NCBI RefSeq assembly: GCF_030409315.1
Contig: NZ_JAUFPS010000015.1
Location: forward strand, 1 to 64,000
Source of the DNA: Mucilaginibacter flavus
GTDB lineage: Bacteria; Bacteroidota; Bacteroidia; Sphingobacteriales; Sphingobacteriaceae
DNA length: 64,000 nucleotides
Reading direction: 5' to 3'
Every line of letters starts with the position of its first letter. Position 1 is the first letter of the stretch. This document shows positions 25,003 to 35,406 of this stretch, in pieces. Made by a program: the position numbers and the translations under genes. Below the pieces are notes generated by a model, which worked only from the letters and a program-made list of their open reading frames with translations, searched no databases and was not told where the DNA came from.

Positions 25003-28000
25003 ATGAGAAAGCTAATAGTGTACATGGCTATGCCGTTGCTACTGCTTGTTTTACAAATATCTTTGGCAAATGCCGGCACAAAAAATTGGGTGGGAGGCAC
25101 TACCGGAGCGGTATCAAACTGGAACACAGCAGGTAACTGGTCGCCATCTGGTGTACCGGCTACTGGAGACGATGTAAATATCGGCTTAATTTTATCGTTC
25201 ACTAATCCGCCAACGGTGGCATCTACCGATAATTTATCCTGCAAATCTATCACTTTCGGTGCCTTGGTTCCGTTAAGCTCGCTTTTATTAACTGTTAATG
25301 GGAAATTAACCGTAAGTAGCAACATTATTCAATCATCTTCATTACTAACCACATACACTACTACTATTGCAGGTACGGGTTCCCTTATTTGTAGTGGCTA
25401 TTTACAAATTGCTGATAATACTACATTTTCTTCTGTACTTAACCTAACCAGCAACTTAAAAATGATATCAACCATTACCAACTTTAATATAGCTGGTGAT
25501 GTAACCGTTAACTCAACTGTTATAGGCGTAAATATAATATTGACACTCACCCTCGGGCAAATAAACGGTTCATTTTCACTACAAGGTGGCACCACAACTG
25601 TAGGCGGTAAAATATTAACACAAAGTACCTTTACAGGTCTTGGCCCATCGGTGGCTGGTACACCCACATTTTATATAGAACCTGGCACAGGCAACAGCGC
25701 GGCTTTGCGACTGTCGGGCGCAACCCCTATTAATACCTCAAGCCTAAGTAACTCTATTGACTTTTATGCAGGCAGCGGCACCTGTACGGTAGAATACAAC
25801 GGAACCGTAAGCCAAACCGTTTATACCGATAATTCAACCAATACCTATTTAAATACATCGCCATCGGTGTATCAAACCGTGAAATTTACCGGCACTGGGC
25901 AAAAAAACGCGCAGTCAAGCAACCTTACCATTGCTGGCGATTGGGCGTCATCCGGCGGCAAAGTTGATGTGGTAAGTAACAACCCAACCGTAATATTCCA
26001 GGGCACTGCGCAAAACCTGTCTGATACCAGTTCAGACTCGGGCAATGGTGTGGTATTTAAAAACATAACCTTCCAGGTAAGCGGCACCAAGTTAATTAGC
26101 CTGGGCAACTTTGCGGTATCAAGCACAGGTATTTTAACTATGGCTACAACATCATCAACTACTTTAAACGCCAATAGTTTACTAACATTAAAATCTGATG
26201 CCAATTCCACAGCCGCTGTAGCGGCAATACCAAGCGGCTGTAGTATTACGGGTGTGGTGCATGTTCAACGCTTCATTACAGGTGGCGGCACCAATAACAA
26301 TCGCGGTTACCGCATGGTAAGCTCGCCGGTAAACCAAACAAGCCCCACCTCGGCACTAACCAATACGTTTGGCTTAACTTATTTAAAAGATCACACTTTT
26401 AATGGTATCGCTTATACAGGCGTTTATACAGGAGGAACCGCAGGTACTTCCGCAGGATTTAGCACTACAAGTGCAGGACCTACAATTACCATTTTTGATG
26501 AAAGAAAGGTAAATAATAATTTCGCTTACTCTGCCGGTAAAAACATCGGGGTTACCAAAATTACGCCTACCAACGGCGTTTTCACTTCGGCCACCACAAA
26601 TACCATCGATCTGACAGACGGAACCACCGGGCTATCATTGCCAGTAGGTAATTCATTCCAGATGTTTTTTATCGGGCCAAGCAGCCGCACAAACACATTA
26701 GCATCCGTGGCTCCACAGGATGCAGTGCTTACTGCTCACGGTTATCTTAACCAGAAAAACGTTACCGTGGCATTGTGGCATACACCAACCGGGGGTGTTT
26801 CAGGAAATTTATCCTATACCAGCTCGCTGGGTACTACCAATGCCGGCTATAATATGGTGGGAAATCCGTACGCTTCTACAATTAACCTTCAAACCGTGTT
26901 GAATGATAACTCGGCAAGCATCGATAATATTTATATCCTATCAGCCATGGCATACCCTTATCAGTCATTTGTCGCTTACACACCAAGCGGAACTTCCGCT
27001 CCCTCATCGGGTTATGCCGTTAGCGGCGAAGGCTTTTTTGTACATGCTATTGGAACTGGTAAAACTTTAACATTTAATGAAAATGAAAAAGCGCCGACAA
27101 CTCAGCTAACAGGGGGTGCGCTCATCATGTCGGCTCCAAAGGGAGAAACAATTACGGCAAATGGCGGCGTAGCCAGCGGCAACTTTAAAACCATGCTCAC
27201 CCTTCAAAACACACAATCAACTAACAACGCCTTAACCGGATTTTATATGAAGATGGAACACGATACCATCAACTATAATTATTGCGGTATTTATTTCGGT
27301 GATCAATGGTCTGCAAAATTCCAGCAAGGTGATGCCAGGGATATCAATACGGGGGCTGCTTATGTATCCATGTCAAGCCTGTCTTCCAATGGCGTAATTT
27401 CTGCAGTTAAGCATTTTCCGGGTTACAAAAATGGCTCGCGGATTAAATTATACGCAGATGGAAAAAAAGATGGAATGTATACTTTGAGTATCGAAGATAT
27501 ACGCAACATCGATACCAATAATTATAAAATTAACCTGCTCGATCATTTTAAAAATGACTCCCTCGATATTGGCCGTTACAAGAAATATGCGTTCAATATT
27601 TTAAAAAGCGACACCAATTCTTTTGGCGGCAAAAGGTTTGAGCTGGCCATTGAACCACTTGCCGCAAGCGCCAAGTACAAACTTGCAAGCCTCAACGCTC
27701 AAAAAGCCAATGACGGCATACTGGTTACCTGGAGAACATTAAATGAAGGGAGTAATTATTCCTTTACTTTAGAAAAACAACTCGCTAACGGAACTGATTA
27801 TGTCCCGGTTTATAATTTACAAAGCAACGGCGGTACAAATTATGCCTATACCGATAAAACACCAATTAAAGGAAACAACGTTTACCGGCTAAAACAGGTT
27901 GATTTATTTGGTAACATTACTTACGCAGGGCCCGTTAGCGTTTACTACGATCAATCCGGCACCTCAGATCTTTTTGTGGTTTACCCCAATCCTACTGCCG

Positions 28001-28221
28001 AACAATTGACCGTAAACGTAACCAACAACCAAAACAATAACGCGTTGCCCTCATATAATCTTAAAATTTACGATGCGACAGGTGCCGTGATCATTCAAAA
28101 AAACGCGGCCAGTACCTGCTGGAGCGAAAACGTATCGCAATTTAAACCGGGACTATATATTGTCGAGCTGAAAGACACCAATGGTTATTCATTGGGGCAG
28201 GCTAAGTTTTTAAAACGGTAA
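25003..28221 (+). CDS. Large secreted protein with type IX secretion sorting domain
   Basis: A 1072-residue protein. A signal peptide ends near LANAG (residue 24). Residues about 30-400 are Ser/Thr/Asn-rich beta repeats (GTKNWVGG...NWNTAGNWSPSGVP is a common opening of adhesin-like cargo). Residues 428-1000 form a block almost identical to the C-terminal part of the next gene. The last 85 residues (VVYPNPTAEQL ... GLYIVELKD ... AKFLKR) are a type A sorting domain for the type IX system, so the protein is exported and anchored or released at the cell surface. No catalytic motif is seen; adhesion or matrix roles are possible. A 400-base gap separates it from its paralogue. Confidence 0.88.
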   Translation: MRKLIVYMAMPLLLLVLQISLANAGTKNWVGGTTGAVSNWNTAGNWSPSGVPATGDDVNIGLILSFTNPPTVASTDNLSCKSITFGALVPLSSLLLTVNGKLTVSSNIIQSSSLLTTYTTTIAGTGSLICSGYLQIADNTTFSSVLNLTSNLKMISTITNFNIAGDVTVNSTVIGVNIILTLTLGQINGSFSLQGGTTTVGGKILTQSTFTGLGPSVAGTPTFYIEPGTGNSAALRLSGATPINTSSLSNSIDFYAGSGTCTVEYNGTVSQTVYTDNSTNTYLNTSPSVYQTVKFTGTGQKNAQSSNLTIAGDWASSGGKVDVVSNNPTVIFQGTAQNLSDTSSDSGNGVVFKNITFQVSGTKLISLGNFAVSSTGILTMATTSSTTLNANSLLTLKSDANSTAAVAAIPSGCSITGVVHVQRFITGGGTNNNRGYRMVSSPVNQTSPTSALTNTFGLTYLKDHTFNGIAYTGVYTGGTAGTSAGFSTTSAGPTITIFDERKVNNNFAYSAGKNIGVTKITPTNGVFTSATTNTIDLTDGTTGLSLPVGNSFQMFFIGPSSRTNTLASVAPQDAVLTAHGYLNQKNVTVALWHTPTGGVSGNLSYTSSLGTTNAGYNMVGNPYASTINLQTVLNDNSASIDNIYILSAMAYPYQSFVAYTPSGTSAPSSGYAVSGEGFFVHAIGTGKTLTFNENEKAPTTQLTGGALIMSAPKGETITANGGVASGNFKTMLTLQNTQSTNNALTGFYMKMEHDTINYNYCGIYFGDQWSAKFQQGDARDINTGAAYVSMSSLSSNGVISAVKHFPGYKNGSRIKLYADGKKDGMYTLSIEDIRNIDTNNYKINLLDHFKNDSLDIGRYKKYAFNILKSDTNSFGGKRFELAIEPLAASAKYKLASLNAQKANDGILVTWRTLNEGSNYSFTLEKQLANGTDYVPVYNLQSNGGTNYAYTDKTPIKGNNVYRLKQVDLFGNITYAGPVSVYYDQSGTSDLFVVYPNPTAEQLTVNVTNNQNNNALPSYNLKIYDATGAVIIQKNAASTCWSENVSQFKPGLYIVELKDTNGYSLGQAKFLKR
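26284..28002. repeat. Long direct repeat, copy 1 (within the first type IX cargo gene)
   Basis: This segment pairs without gaps to 33061-34779 (constant offset 6777). By reading the proteins I count about 20 differing residues in 573, and only scattered silent changes. The flanking coding sequence differs on both sides. Confidence 0.9.
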
Positions 28222-28623
28222 TACTCCCCCTTCTTTCAATCTTTTCTTTCGAGCTATCGAGCTTTTTAATCAAAAAAGTTAGGTACACCTCCTGCTTTGA
28301 TTTTCCTGAAATTGACTACTCAATAACGGACACAATATCCGACCATTGAAATTATCGCCTCAGTTAACTAAAGTAATTTTTTTAAATAAATTTTCCTCAA
28401 AATACGCGCACCTTAAGCACAATTATTTTAAAGGAAATTTTTCCCCATCACGGAAAAAAAGTCACAACCTATAGGAATATGTTTATTGAAAATATTTCGC
28501 TAAAAACGCAACTTTGTTACCATTGTTTTACGTAAATGCTTTAATTGTTAGTTTTTTGGCTAATTTTAAGGGTTTAAATTTCATTAGCACATTTTTTGCG
28601 TAACCTTCACAAATCTTACTCGT
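28222..28623. other. AT-rich gap between the two cargo genes, no gene seen
   Basis: No open frame of interest. A short inverted motif around 28245-28265 (GAGCT repeats followed by TTTTT) may be a weak terminator. TAAATTTC near 28575 with an upstream TTTTTTGG (28552-28559) is a poor promoter candidate for the next gene. Confidence 0.4.
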
Positions 28624-31600
28624 TTGAAAACACGTATACTTAAATATTTATTAGCAATACTGATAATATGCTGTTCTACTTACTCAGTTAAGGCACAGCG
28701 GTATATTACTAACAGTATAGGATACGCCTGTTATAACTATTTTGACAGCAACACTGTAGACAATACCAATAATAACAACCCAAGTGGCGTTTATGCTCCA
28801 GGTTTTTTACCAGACCCTAACGTAGCAACCAATAATACATCAGTAATTGTTTCTGGGGCTGCTACAAATAATCTTGCAGCAGCATCAGGCCGTTGTTTAC
28901 AGTCCAAATACCAGGCAACGCCAAAAGGGCTCGCAGTAAACTACATTCCCAATGCTGCGGATGCATCATTTAAAACATCTTTAAATAATAATGATTGGGA
29001 ATGGTCATTGATATATAACTGTAATTTAGGTTTTTTTCGACCATCAACACCATCAACTACAATAGGGTCAAATTTAACAGCCGGTTCAAACTCTTGGCGG
29101 TATTGGCTAAGCGCATCAAGCAGTACATTTTCAACATCAATGGATGGTTTTTATCTAACGCAAGACGCATCCGGTTTTTTACGCGTTTATGTTGTAAAAT
29201 CAGGAACTGCTTATCAATTACTTGTCAGCAACTCCGCACTCAATAACGGAACTTCATATTGTATAAAAATACAGAGAAATGCAGGTGGGTACTGGAAAAT
29301 GTACTTAGATCCACTTACAACTACAGTAACACAAGCTCAAACGCTGCAAACTTCAAGAACGAATGCGAGCGACGGCCAAGCTGTTTCTCTTACCTACGGA
29401 TCATCTTATTTGGAGGCAGAAAATTCATTCGGTTCGGATGGGGCGTTTCAGTTTGATGAAATGCATATGTATACCCGATATTTAAAATATTCCGGAATAA
29501 CAAGCACTGCTAACGGTATTACTCCATCGCCACTTTACGCGGGGATGGGCACGGCCATATTATATGGCATGCAAATACAATCAAGAGGCAACTATGAAAT
29601 GGGTTCACAAATATACTTTACAAGTACGGGAACCAACAGCGCGCAGGGCAATTTTACAGGCAACGCAAGTCTTTACCGTACAACTAATAGCGTATTTGCA
29701 GTAAGTGGTTCAACTTTAATAAACAATGCACTTAGTTTATATGACACCGGCACACAAAACACCTTTTCCTTCAGTGATACGTATGTAAGCGCCGGGAATA
29801 CTGATGGTAGCGCCACTAATCTGGGGTATTATTTTATTACAGCAACCCTTAATTCAAGTGTTAACACAAGTTCAACTTTAACATACAACGGCTTCTCATC
29901 AATATACGAAGTAAAAGCCTCTGGTAATTCATCAGCCGCTACTATTGTTAATTCCCCGGGTACAACCGCAGCGATCACTTTTGCCAGTCCAACTACAGCT
30001 ACCGTTACAACCACAACACCAGTAACTAATATTTACGGTGGAACAGGTACAGTTGGCGGCAGTATCACCTCAACTGGCGGCAGTACAGTTACCGAATATG
30101 GGGTTGTTTATTCAACAAGCGCGACAACCCCAACTACTGCAAACAGTAAATTTATAATGGGATCTGGCGCTACAACAGCTACTACATTTTCGGCTCCTTT
30201 ACAGGGCCTTGCACCTAATACAACCTATTACGTGAGAGCATATGCTATAAACTCACTAGGTACGTCGTATGGCGCCGCTACCTCATTTACCACACTGGCG
30301 GCGCCCAACATCGCCTATGTTACGCCCCAGACTTATACAGTAAATACAGCAATTACTCCCCTTTCACCTACCAATACGGGAGGTGCAGTGCCGGCGACAA
30401 CATATCTTGCTACAAGTAATTTCGTAACTTCGGGTTTAAGTCAACCTTTCAACCTTGATTTCGATGCTGCAGGTAATCTATATGAAGTTGATAATACCAC
30501 TGGAAATATTTTAAAAATTTCGCCAGCAGGAGTCGTTACAACATTTGCGACCGGCCTCGCCGCCGGTACCTTAACAGGCATTGCGGTAGATCCCTCAGGC
30601 TACGTATATGTTGGTAGCGTTTCTAACGTCATTTATAAGATAACCCCAGCAGGGGTTGTTAGTAATTACATATCGTCAGCTTCGCTAAATTCCCCATATG
30701 GTCCGATACTTGATAATGCAGGAAACTTATACTTTGCTTCTTTTACAACAGGTAATATTTACGAAATTCCATACGGCACAACAACACTTACTTTAGTTGG
30801 CTCAGGCTTTAATGGCCCTTGGGGGCTGGCGTTTGATCCGGCAGGAAATTTATATGTTTCCGAACGTACCGGAGGAGGTCTTTATAAAATTATAAATAGT
30901 ACAACAAAAACATTAATAGCTTCTTTTGGCAGTCTAAGCGGAGTTGTAATTGATGCAGCAGGTGATATATTTGTGGCCGATTACGGTTTGGGAATTGCTG
31001 GTAATGGCGCGGTAAGAGAAATACCGGCGGGCTCCAGTACTCCGGTTGCCATTTTAACAGGCTTAAATAGTACTCGTGGTTTAGCCCTTGACCCTACCGG
31101 TCAGAGTTTATATATCGCAGATTCGGGAAATAATAAAATAATTAAAGAAATTTTAACAGGGTACACTTACACCGGTACCCTACCTGCCGGTCTTAGTTTC
31201 GATTATACTACGGGTACTGTAAGCGGTACACCAACAGCTGTTACTTCTGCAACCGGTAATACAATAACCGTAACGGGATATAACAGTGCTGGCAACAGTG
31301 TAACAACATTAACTATAATAGTAAACCCTACAGCCCCAACTGTAGCGGGTACAACAACACTTTGCGGAGCCCAAACAACATCCTTAACCGCCTCTGGTGG
31401 TTTGCCGTCGGGGGGGACTTATAATTGGTATACCGTTGCTACGGGAGGTACGGCTGTTGCCAGCACAGCTACTTACACTCCGTTTATGGGGGGTACTACT
31501 ACATTATATGTTTCATACACATCTGGTGCAAGTATAAGCGCACGCACGCCTGTAACAGTTACCGTTAATCAAAAATTTTCTTCTTCAATAAATACGCCCA

Positions 31601-34600
31601 TGCTTAGCTATCCTTTTGAGAGTGGCAGCTTAACAGATTGGTCTGGACTTGCTAATACCGGGACTCTACAGGGCAATACGCTACCTGTAGCTACGGCCGA
31701 TAGAAATGGCATTACCAACGGTGCTTATCAATTTAGCGGTACTAACGCCAGTCCGCAATACATTTCTACAACAACACAGTATGATCCTTTAGTTTATAGC
31801 TATAGTATTTGGTTTAAAACCACTACTGCAGGTGGTAAATTGATAGGTATTGGCGGTGCGCAAACCGGAAGTAATGCTACGCAAGATCGTAACCTTTATA
31901 TTGGCAGCACAGGGCAACTTTTTTATGGTGTGTACAACGGTGGTACAGTATCCATTAATACAACTACAACATATATAGATGGGTTATGGCACCACGCGGT
32001 GGTTACAGACGGCCCAACATATGGTATGAGAATTTATGTAGATGGAACTCTACAGGCATCTACAGCCACCTATACCATACCCCAACAGATTAATGAATAC
32101 TGGAGAATAGGTGGCGACAACCTTGCGGGATGGCCAAGCAGACCTACCAATGACTATTTTGTTGGTACACTTGATGATGTAGCTATTTATAACCATGAAT
32201 TGACGCCTACAGAAGCAGCATCCAACGATATGAACCTGTATAGTTTTTCGAGTGCATATTGTGCCAACAACCCGTTAACGGTAACAGCACAAACCATTCC
32301 TGGTGCTACCTATAGTTGGGTTGATAATGCTACGCCGTCAATTACCGGCACCAACAACCCCGTGACGTTTAGCAATGCAACCGCAACTAATTACACCCTT
32401 ACAACCACCGTTAACGGCTGTACACAAAGCACAGCAATTGTTACTCCAGCTATACAGACATATACATGGACAGGCGCCAATAGCAGTACAAACACTGCCA
32501 GTAACTTAAACTGGACCAATACATCAACCGGGATTGTTGGAACGGCTGGCAGCGGTGCCCCTACCTTTAACGGCACCGAAAATATAATTATACCAGGTGG
32601 TTTAAGTTTCTATCCGGCTTTAACAGGAACTACTAAGATTTACACATTAACCATTAATAGCGGAGGCTCATTAAATCTAAATGGCAATACGTTAACGGTT
32701 GGCTGTAACATTTTCAACAGTTCGGGTGGTCAAATTCTTTACTCATCAAACAACTCTTCGGGTATTAACTGGGCTGGCAGTGTATCAAACCAAAGTTTTA
32801 CAGGAAGTACTACGGCCAGCACAACGCAGGTAGGCACAATGACAATTGCTAACACAAATGCAACTCCTGGAACTATAACCGTAAATAGCGGTAGCCTTGA
32901 TGTTTATTACGCCCTTAACATGACAACCGGTAACCTTGCTGTAACATCGCCAGCAACGCTAACTTTAAAAAGCAGTTCCACTCAATCGGCAGCAGTGGGC
33001 ATAATACCAACCGCATGTAGCATTACTGGTATTGTAAATGTCGAACGTTTTATTACGGGTGGCGGCACCAATAACAATCGCGGTTACCGCATGGTAAGTT
33101 CGCCGGTAAACCAAACAAGCCCCACCTCGGCACTAACCAATACGTTTGGCTTAACTTATTTAAAAGATCACACTTTTAATGGTATCGCTTATACAGGCGT
33201 TTATACAGGAGGAACCGCAGGTACTTCCGCAGGATTTAGCACTACAAGTGTAGGCCCTACAATTACCATTTTTGATGAAAGAAAGGTAAGTAACAATAAA
33301 GCTTACTCTGCCGGTAAAAACATCGGGGTTACCAAAGTTACGCCTACCAACGGCGTTTTCACTCCGGCTACTACAAATACCATCGATCTGACCGACGGAA
33401 CCACCGGACTATCATTGCCAGTAGGTAATTCATTCCAGATGTTTTTTATCGGGCCAAGCAGCCGCACAAACACATTAGCATCCGTGGCTCCACAGGATGC
33501 AGTGCTTACTGCTCACGGTTATCTTAACCAGAAAAACGTTACCGTGGCATTGTGGCATACACCAACCGGCGGTGTTTCAGGAAATTTATCCTATACCAGC
33601 TCGCTGGGTACTACCAATGCCGGCTATAATATGGTGGGAAATCCGTACGCTTCTACAATTAACCTTCAAACTGTGTTGAATGATAACTCGGCAAGCATCG
33701 ATAATATTTATGTGCTATCAGCCAGAGCATACCCTTATCAGTCATTTATTGCTTATACACCAAACGGAACATCGGGTCCTTCTACCGGATATGCCGTTAG
33801 TGGCGAGGGCTTTTTTGTGCATGCCATTGGAACTGGTAAAACCTTAACATTTAATGAAAATGAAAAAGCGCCGACAACTCAGCTAACAGGGGGTGCACTC
33901 ATCATGTCGGCTCCAAAGGGAGAAACAATTACGGCAAACGGTGGCGTAGCCAGCGGCAACTTTAAAACCATGCTCACCCTTCAAAACACGCAATCAACTA
34001 ACAACGCCTTAACCGGATTTTACATGAAGATGGAACACGATACCATCAACTATAATTACTGCGGCATTTATTTCGGTGATCAATGGTCTGCAAAATTTCA
34101 GCAAGGCGACGCTAAGGATATCAATACAGGTGCCGGTTATGTATCCATGTCAAGCCTGTCTTCCGATGGCGTAATTTCTGCAGTTAAGCATTTCCCGGAT
34201 TACAAAAATGGCTCGCGTATTAAATTATATGCAGATGGACAAAAAGATGGAATGTATACTTTGAGTATCGAAGGTATACGCAACATCGATACCAATAATT
34301 ATAAAATTAACCTGCTCGATCATTTTAAAAATGACTCCCTCGATATTGGCCGTTACAAGAAATATGCTTTCAATATTTTAAAAAGCGACACCAATACTTT
34401 TGGCGGCAAAAGGTTTGAGCTGGCCATTGAACCACTTGCAGCAAGCGCCAAGTACAAACTTGCAAGCCTCAACGCTCAAAAAGCCAATGACGGCATACTG
34501 GTTACCTGGAGAACATTAAATGAAGGGAATAATTATTCCTTTACTTTAGAAAAACAACTCGCTAACGGAACTGATTATGTCCCGGTTTATAATTTACAAA

Positions 34601-34998
34601 GCAACGGCGGTACAAATTATGCCTATACCGATAAAACACCATTTAAAGGAAACAACGTTTACCGGCTAAAACAGGTTGATTTATTTGGTAACATTACTTA
34701 CGCAGGGCCCGTTAGCGTTTACTACGATCAATCCGGCACCTCAGATCTTTTTGTGGTTTACCCCAATCCTACTGCCGAAACACTGCACGTCAATGTAACT
34801 TTTGGCAAAACTAACAACACAGCGGCTACGTATAAACTAAACATTTATGATGTAACCGGCTCACTTGTAATGCAAAAAACATCAGTTAATACAACCTGGA
34901 GCGAAAATGTTTCGAAATTCAATCCGGGCATATATATTGTTGAGTTGAAAGATAATAACGGAAGTTCGTTAGGAAAAGCTAAATTTGTAAAAAAATAA
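28624..34998 (+). CDS. Giant multidomain secreted protein with type IX sorting domain
   Basis: A 2124-residue protein. The signal peptide (KTRILKYLLAILIICCSTYSVKA) directly follows a TTG codon, the only sensible start because the frame has a TAG at 28585. Domains in rough order: an N-terminal beta region (30-450), a fibronectin III-like unit (463-555), a propeller of NHL-type repeats (609-842, GLAFDPAGNLYVSE), a putative Ig fold (846-902), a second Ig-like unit (904-975), and a LamG/concanavalin-like domain (995-1199). The block 1480-2052 is shared with the previous gene, and a type A sorting signal (2035-2124) ends it. It is probably a surface carbohydrate-binding or adhesive protein; no active site is seen. 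The gene at 35006 follows after 7 bases. Confidence 0.88.
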   Translation: MKTRILKYLLAILIICCSTYSVKAQRYITNSIGYACYNYFDSNTVDNTNNNNPSGVYAPGFLPDPNVATNNTSVIVSGAATNNLAAASGRCLQSKYQATPKGLAVNYIPNAADASFKTSLNNNDWEWSLIYNCNLGFFRPSTPSTTIGSNLTAGSNSWRYWLSASSSTFSTSMDGFYLTQDASGFLRVYVVKSGTAYQLLVSNSALNNGTSYCIKIQRNAGGYWKMYLDPLTTTVTQAQTLQTSRTNASDGQAVSLTYGSSYLEAENSFGSDGAFQFDEMHMYTRYLKYSGITSTANGITPSPLYAGMGTAILYGMQIQSRGNYEMGSQIYFTSTGTNSAQGNFTGNASLYRTTNSVFAVSGSTLINNALSLYDTGTQNTFSFSDTYVSAGNTDGSATNLGYYFITATLNSSVNTSSTLTYNGFSSIYEVKASGNSSAATIVNSPGTTAAITFASPTTATVTTTTPVTNIYGGTGTVGGSITSTGGSTVTEYGVVYSTSATTPTTANSKFIMGSGATTATTFSAPLQGLAPNTTYYVRAYAINSLGTSYGAATSFTTLAAPNIAYVTPQTYTVNTAITPLSPTNTGGAVPATTYLATSNFVTSGLSQPFNLDFDAAGNLYEVDNTTGNILKISPAGVVTTFATGLAAGTLTGIAVDPSGYVYVGSVSNVIYKITPAGVVSNYISSASLNSPYGPILDNAGNLYFASFTTGNIYEIPYGTTTLTLVGSGFNGPWGLAFDPAGNLYVSERTGGGLYKIINSTTKTLIASFGSLSGVVIDAAGDIFVADYGLGIAGNGAVREIPAGSSTPVAILTGLNSTRGLALDPTGQSLYIADSGNNKIIKEILTGYTYTGTLPAGLSFDYTTGTVSGTPTAVTSATGNTITVTGYNSAGNSVTTLTIIVNPTAPTVAGTTTLCGAQTTSLTASGGLPSGGTYNWYTVATGGTAVASTATYTPFMGGTTTLYVSYTSGASISARTPVTVTVNQKFSSSINTPMLSYPFESGSLTDWSGLANTGTLQGNTLPVATADRNGITNGAYQFSGTNASPQYISTTTQYDPLVYSYSIWFKTTTAGGKLIGIGGAQTGSNATQDRNLYIGSTGQLFYGVYNGGTVSINTTTTYIDGLWHHAVVTDGPTYGMRIYVDGTLQASTATYTIPQQINEYWRIGGDNLAGWPSRPTNDYFVGTLDDVAIYNHELTPTEAASNDMNLYSFSSAYCANNPLTVTAQTIPGATYSWVDNATPSITGTNNPVTFSNATATNYTLTTTVNGCTQSTAIVTPAIQTYTWTGANSSTNTASNLNWTNTSTGIVGTAGSGAPTFNGTENIIIPGGLSFYPALTGTTKIYTLTINSGGSLNLNGNTLTVGCNIFNSSGGQILYSSNNSSGINWAGSVSNQSFTGSTTASTTQVGTMTIANTNATPGTITVNSGSLDVYYALNMTTGNLAVTSPATLTLKSSSTQSAAVGIIPTACSITGIVNVERFITGGGTNNNRGYRMVSSPVNQTSPTSALTNTFGLTYLKDHTFNGIAYTGVYTGGTAGTSAGFSTTSVGPTITIFDERKVSNNKAYSAGKNIGVTKVTPTNGVFTPATTNTIDLTDGTTGLSLPVGNSFQMFFIGPSSRTNTLASVAPQDAVLTAHGYLNQKNVTVALWHTPTGGVSGNLSYTSSLGTTNAGYNMVGNPYASTINLQTVLNDNSASIDNIYVLSARAYPYQSFIAYTPNGTSGPSTGYAVSGEGFFVHAIGTGKTLTFNENEKAPTTQLTGGALIMSAPKGETITANGGVASGNFKTMLTLQNTQSTNNALTGFYMKMEHDTINYNYCGIYFGDQWSAKFQQGDAKDINTGAGYVSMSSLSSDGVISAVKHFPDYKNGSRIKLYADGQKDGMYTLSIEGIRNIDTNNYKINLLDHFKNDSLDIGRYKKYAFNILKSDTNTFGGKRFELAIEPLAASAKYKLASLNAQKANDGILVTWRTLNEGNNYSFTLEKQLANGTDYVPVYNLQSNGGTNYAYTDKTPFKGNNVYRLKQVDLFGNITYAGPVSVYYDQSGTSDLFVVYPNPTAETLHVNVTFGKTNNTAATYKLNIYDVTGSLVMQKTSVNTTWSENVSKFNPGIYIVELKDNNGSSLGKAKFVKK
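33061..34779. repeat. Long direct repeat, copy 2 (within the giant cargo gene)
   Basis: Partner of 26284-28002. The identity ends abruptly inside the sorting domain, just after the codons for PNPTAE. Confidence 0.9.
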
Positions 34999-35005
34999 AT
35001 TTAAG

Positions 35006-35239
35006 ATGAACAAGAAAGTGATGTTTAAATTGGGCTGGCGATTATTGTTTACCTTATTGATATTTATATCGACTGTATTTTTGCCAATTATATCAAAGGC
35101 TCAAACCTCTATCGATTGTGGCGATGGGCAAGATCCATTCAATAACGCCTGCCCTCTTGATACCTGGGTTATTGTATTAGCAATAACTGCAGGCGCATTA
35201 ACCACAATACATTTATACCGTAAACAAAAAGCTGCTTAG
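35006..35239 (+). CDS. Small exported membrane protein with C-terminal Pro-Leu-Asp / helix / basic tail
   Basis: A 77-residue protein with an N-terminal signal or membrane helix (residues 8-33, ending SKAQ), a short periplasmic loop with two cysteines (IDCGDGQDPFNNACPLD), and a C-terminal helix (WVIVLAITAGALTTIHLY) ending RKQKAA. The short PLD-helix-basic layout resembles the PID-CTERM-type sorting tails of Bacteroidota, but this is a resemblance only. Small proteins of this shape often follow large type IX cargo genes; here it is 7 bases after one, in the same transcript. Function unknown. Confidence 0.7.
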   Translation: MNKKVMFKLGWRLLFTLLIFISTVFLPIISKAQTSIDCGDGQDPFNNACPLDTWVIVLAITAGALTTIHLYRKQKAA

Positions 35240-35242
35240 AAT

Positions 35243-35333
35243 AGGATAAAGGATAAAGGATAAAGGATAAAGGATAAAGGATAAAGGATAAAGGATAAAG
35301 GATAAAGGATAAAGGATAAAGGATAAAGGATAA
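35243..35333. repeat. Thirteen perfect AGGATAA heptamers
   Basis: A perfect 7-base tandem array beginning three bases after the TAG stop of the 35006 gene and ending three bases before its terminator. Compare 13963-14585. Confidence 0.95.
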
Positions 35334-35335
35334 AG

Positions 35336-35367
35336 AAAACCTTTGGGCAAGCCCAAAGGTTTTTTTA
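35336..35367 (+). terminator. Terminator of the type IX cargo operon
   Basis: Stem AAAACCTTTGGGC / GCCCAAAGGTTTT (35336-35348 with 35351-35363), AA loop, T tail. Confidence 0.9.
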
Positions 35368-35406
35368 TGACATGTAGGTTAATTCAATTATTAACAGGAA
35401 ACCGCC

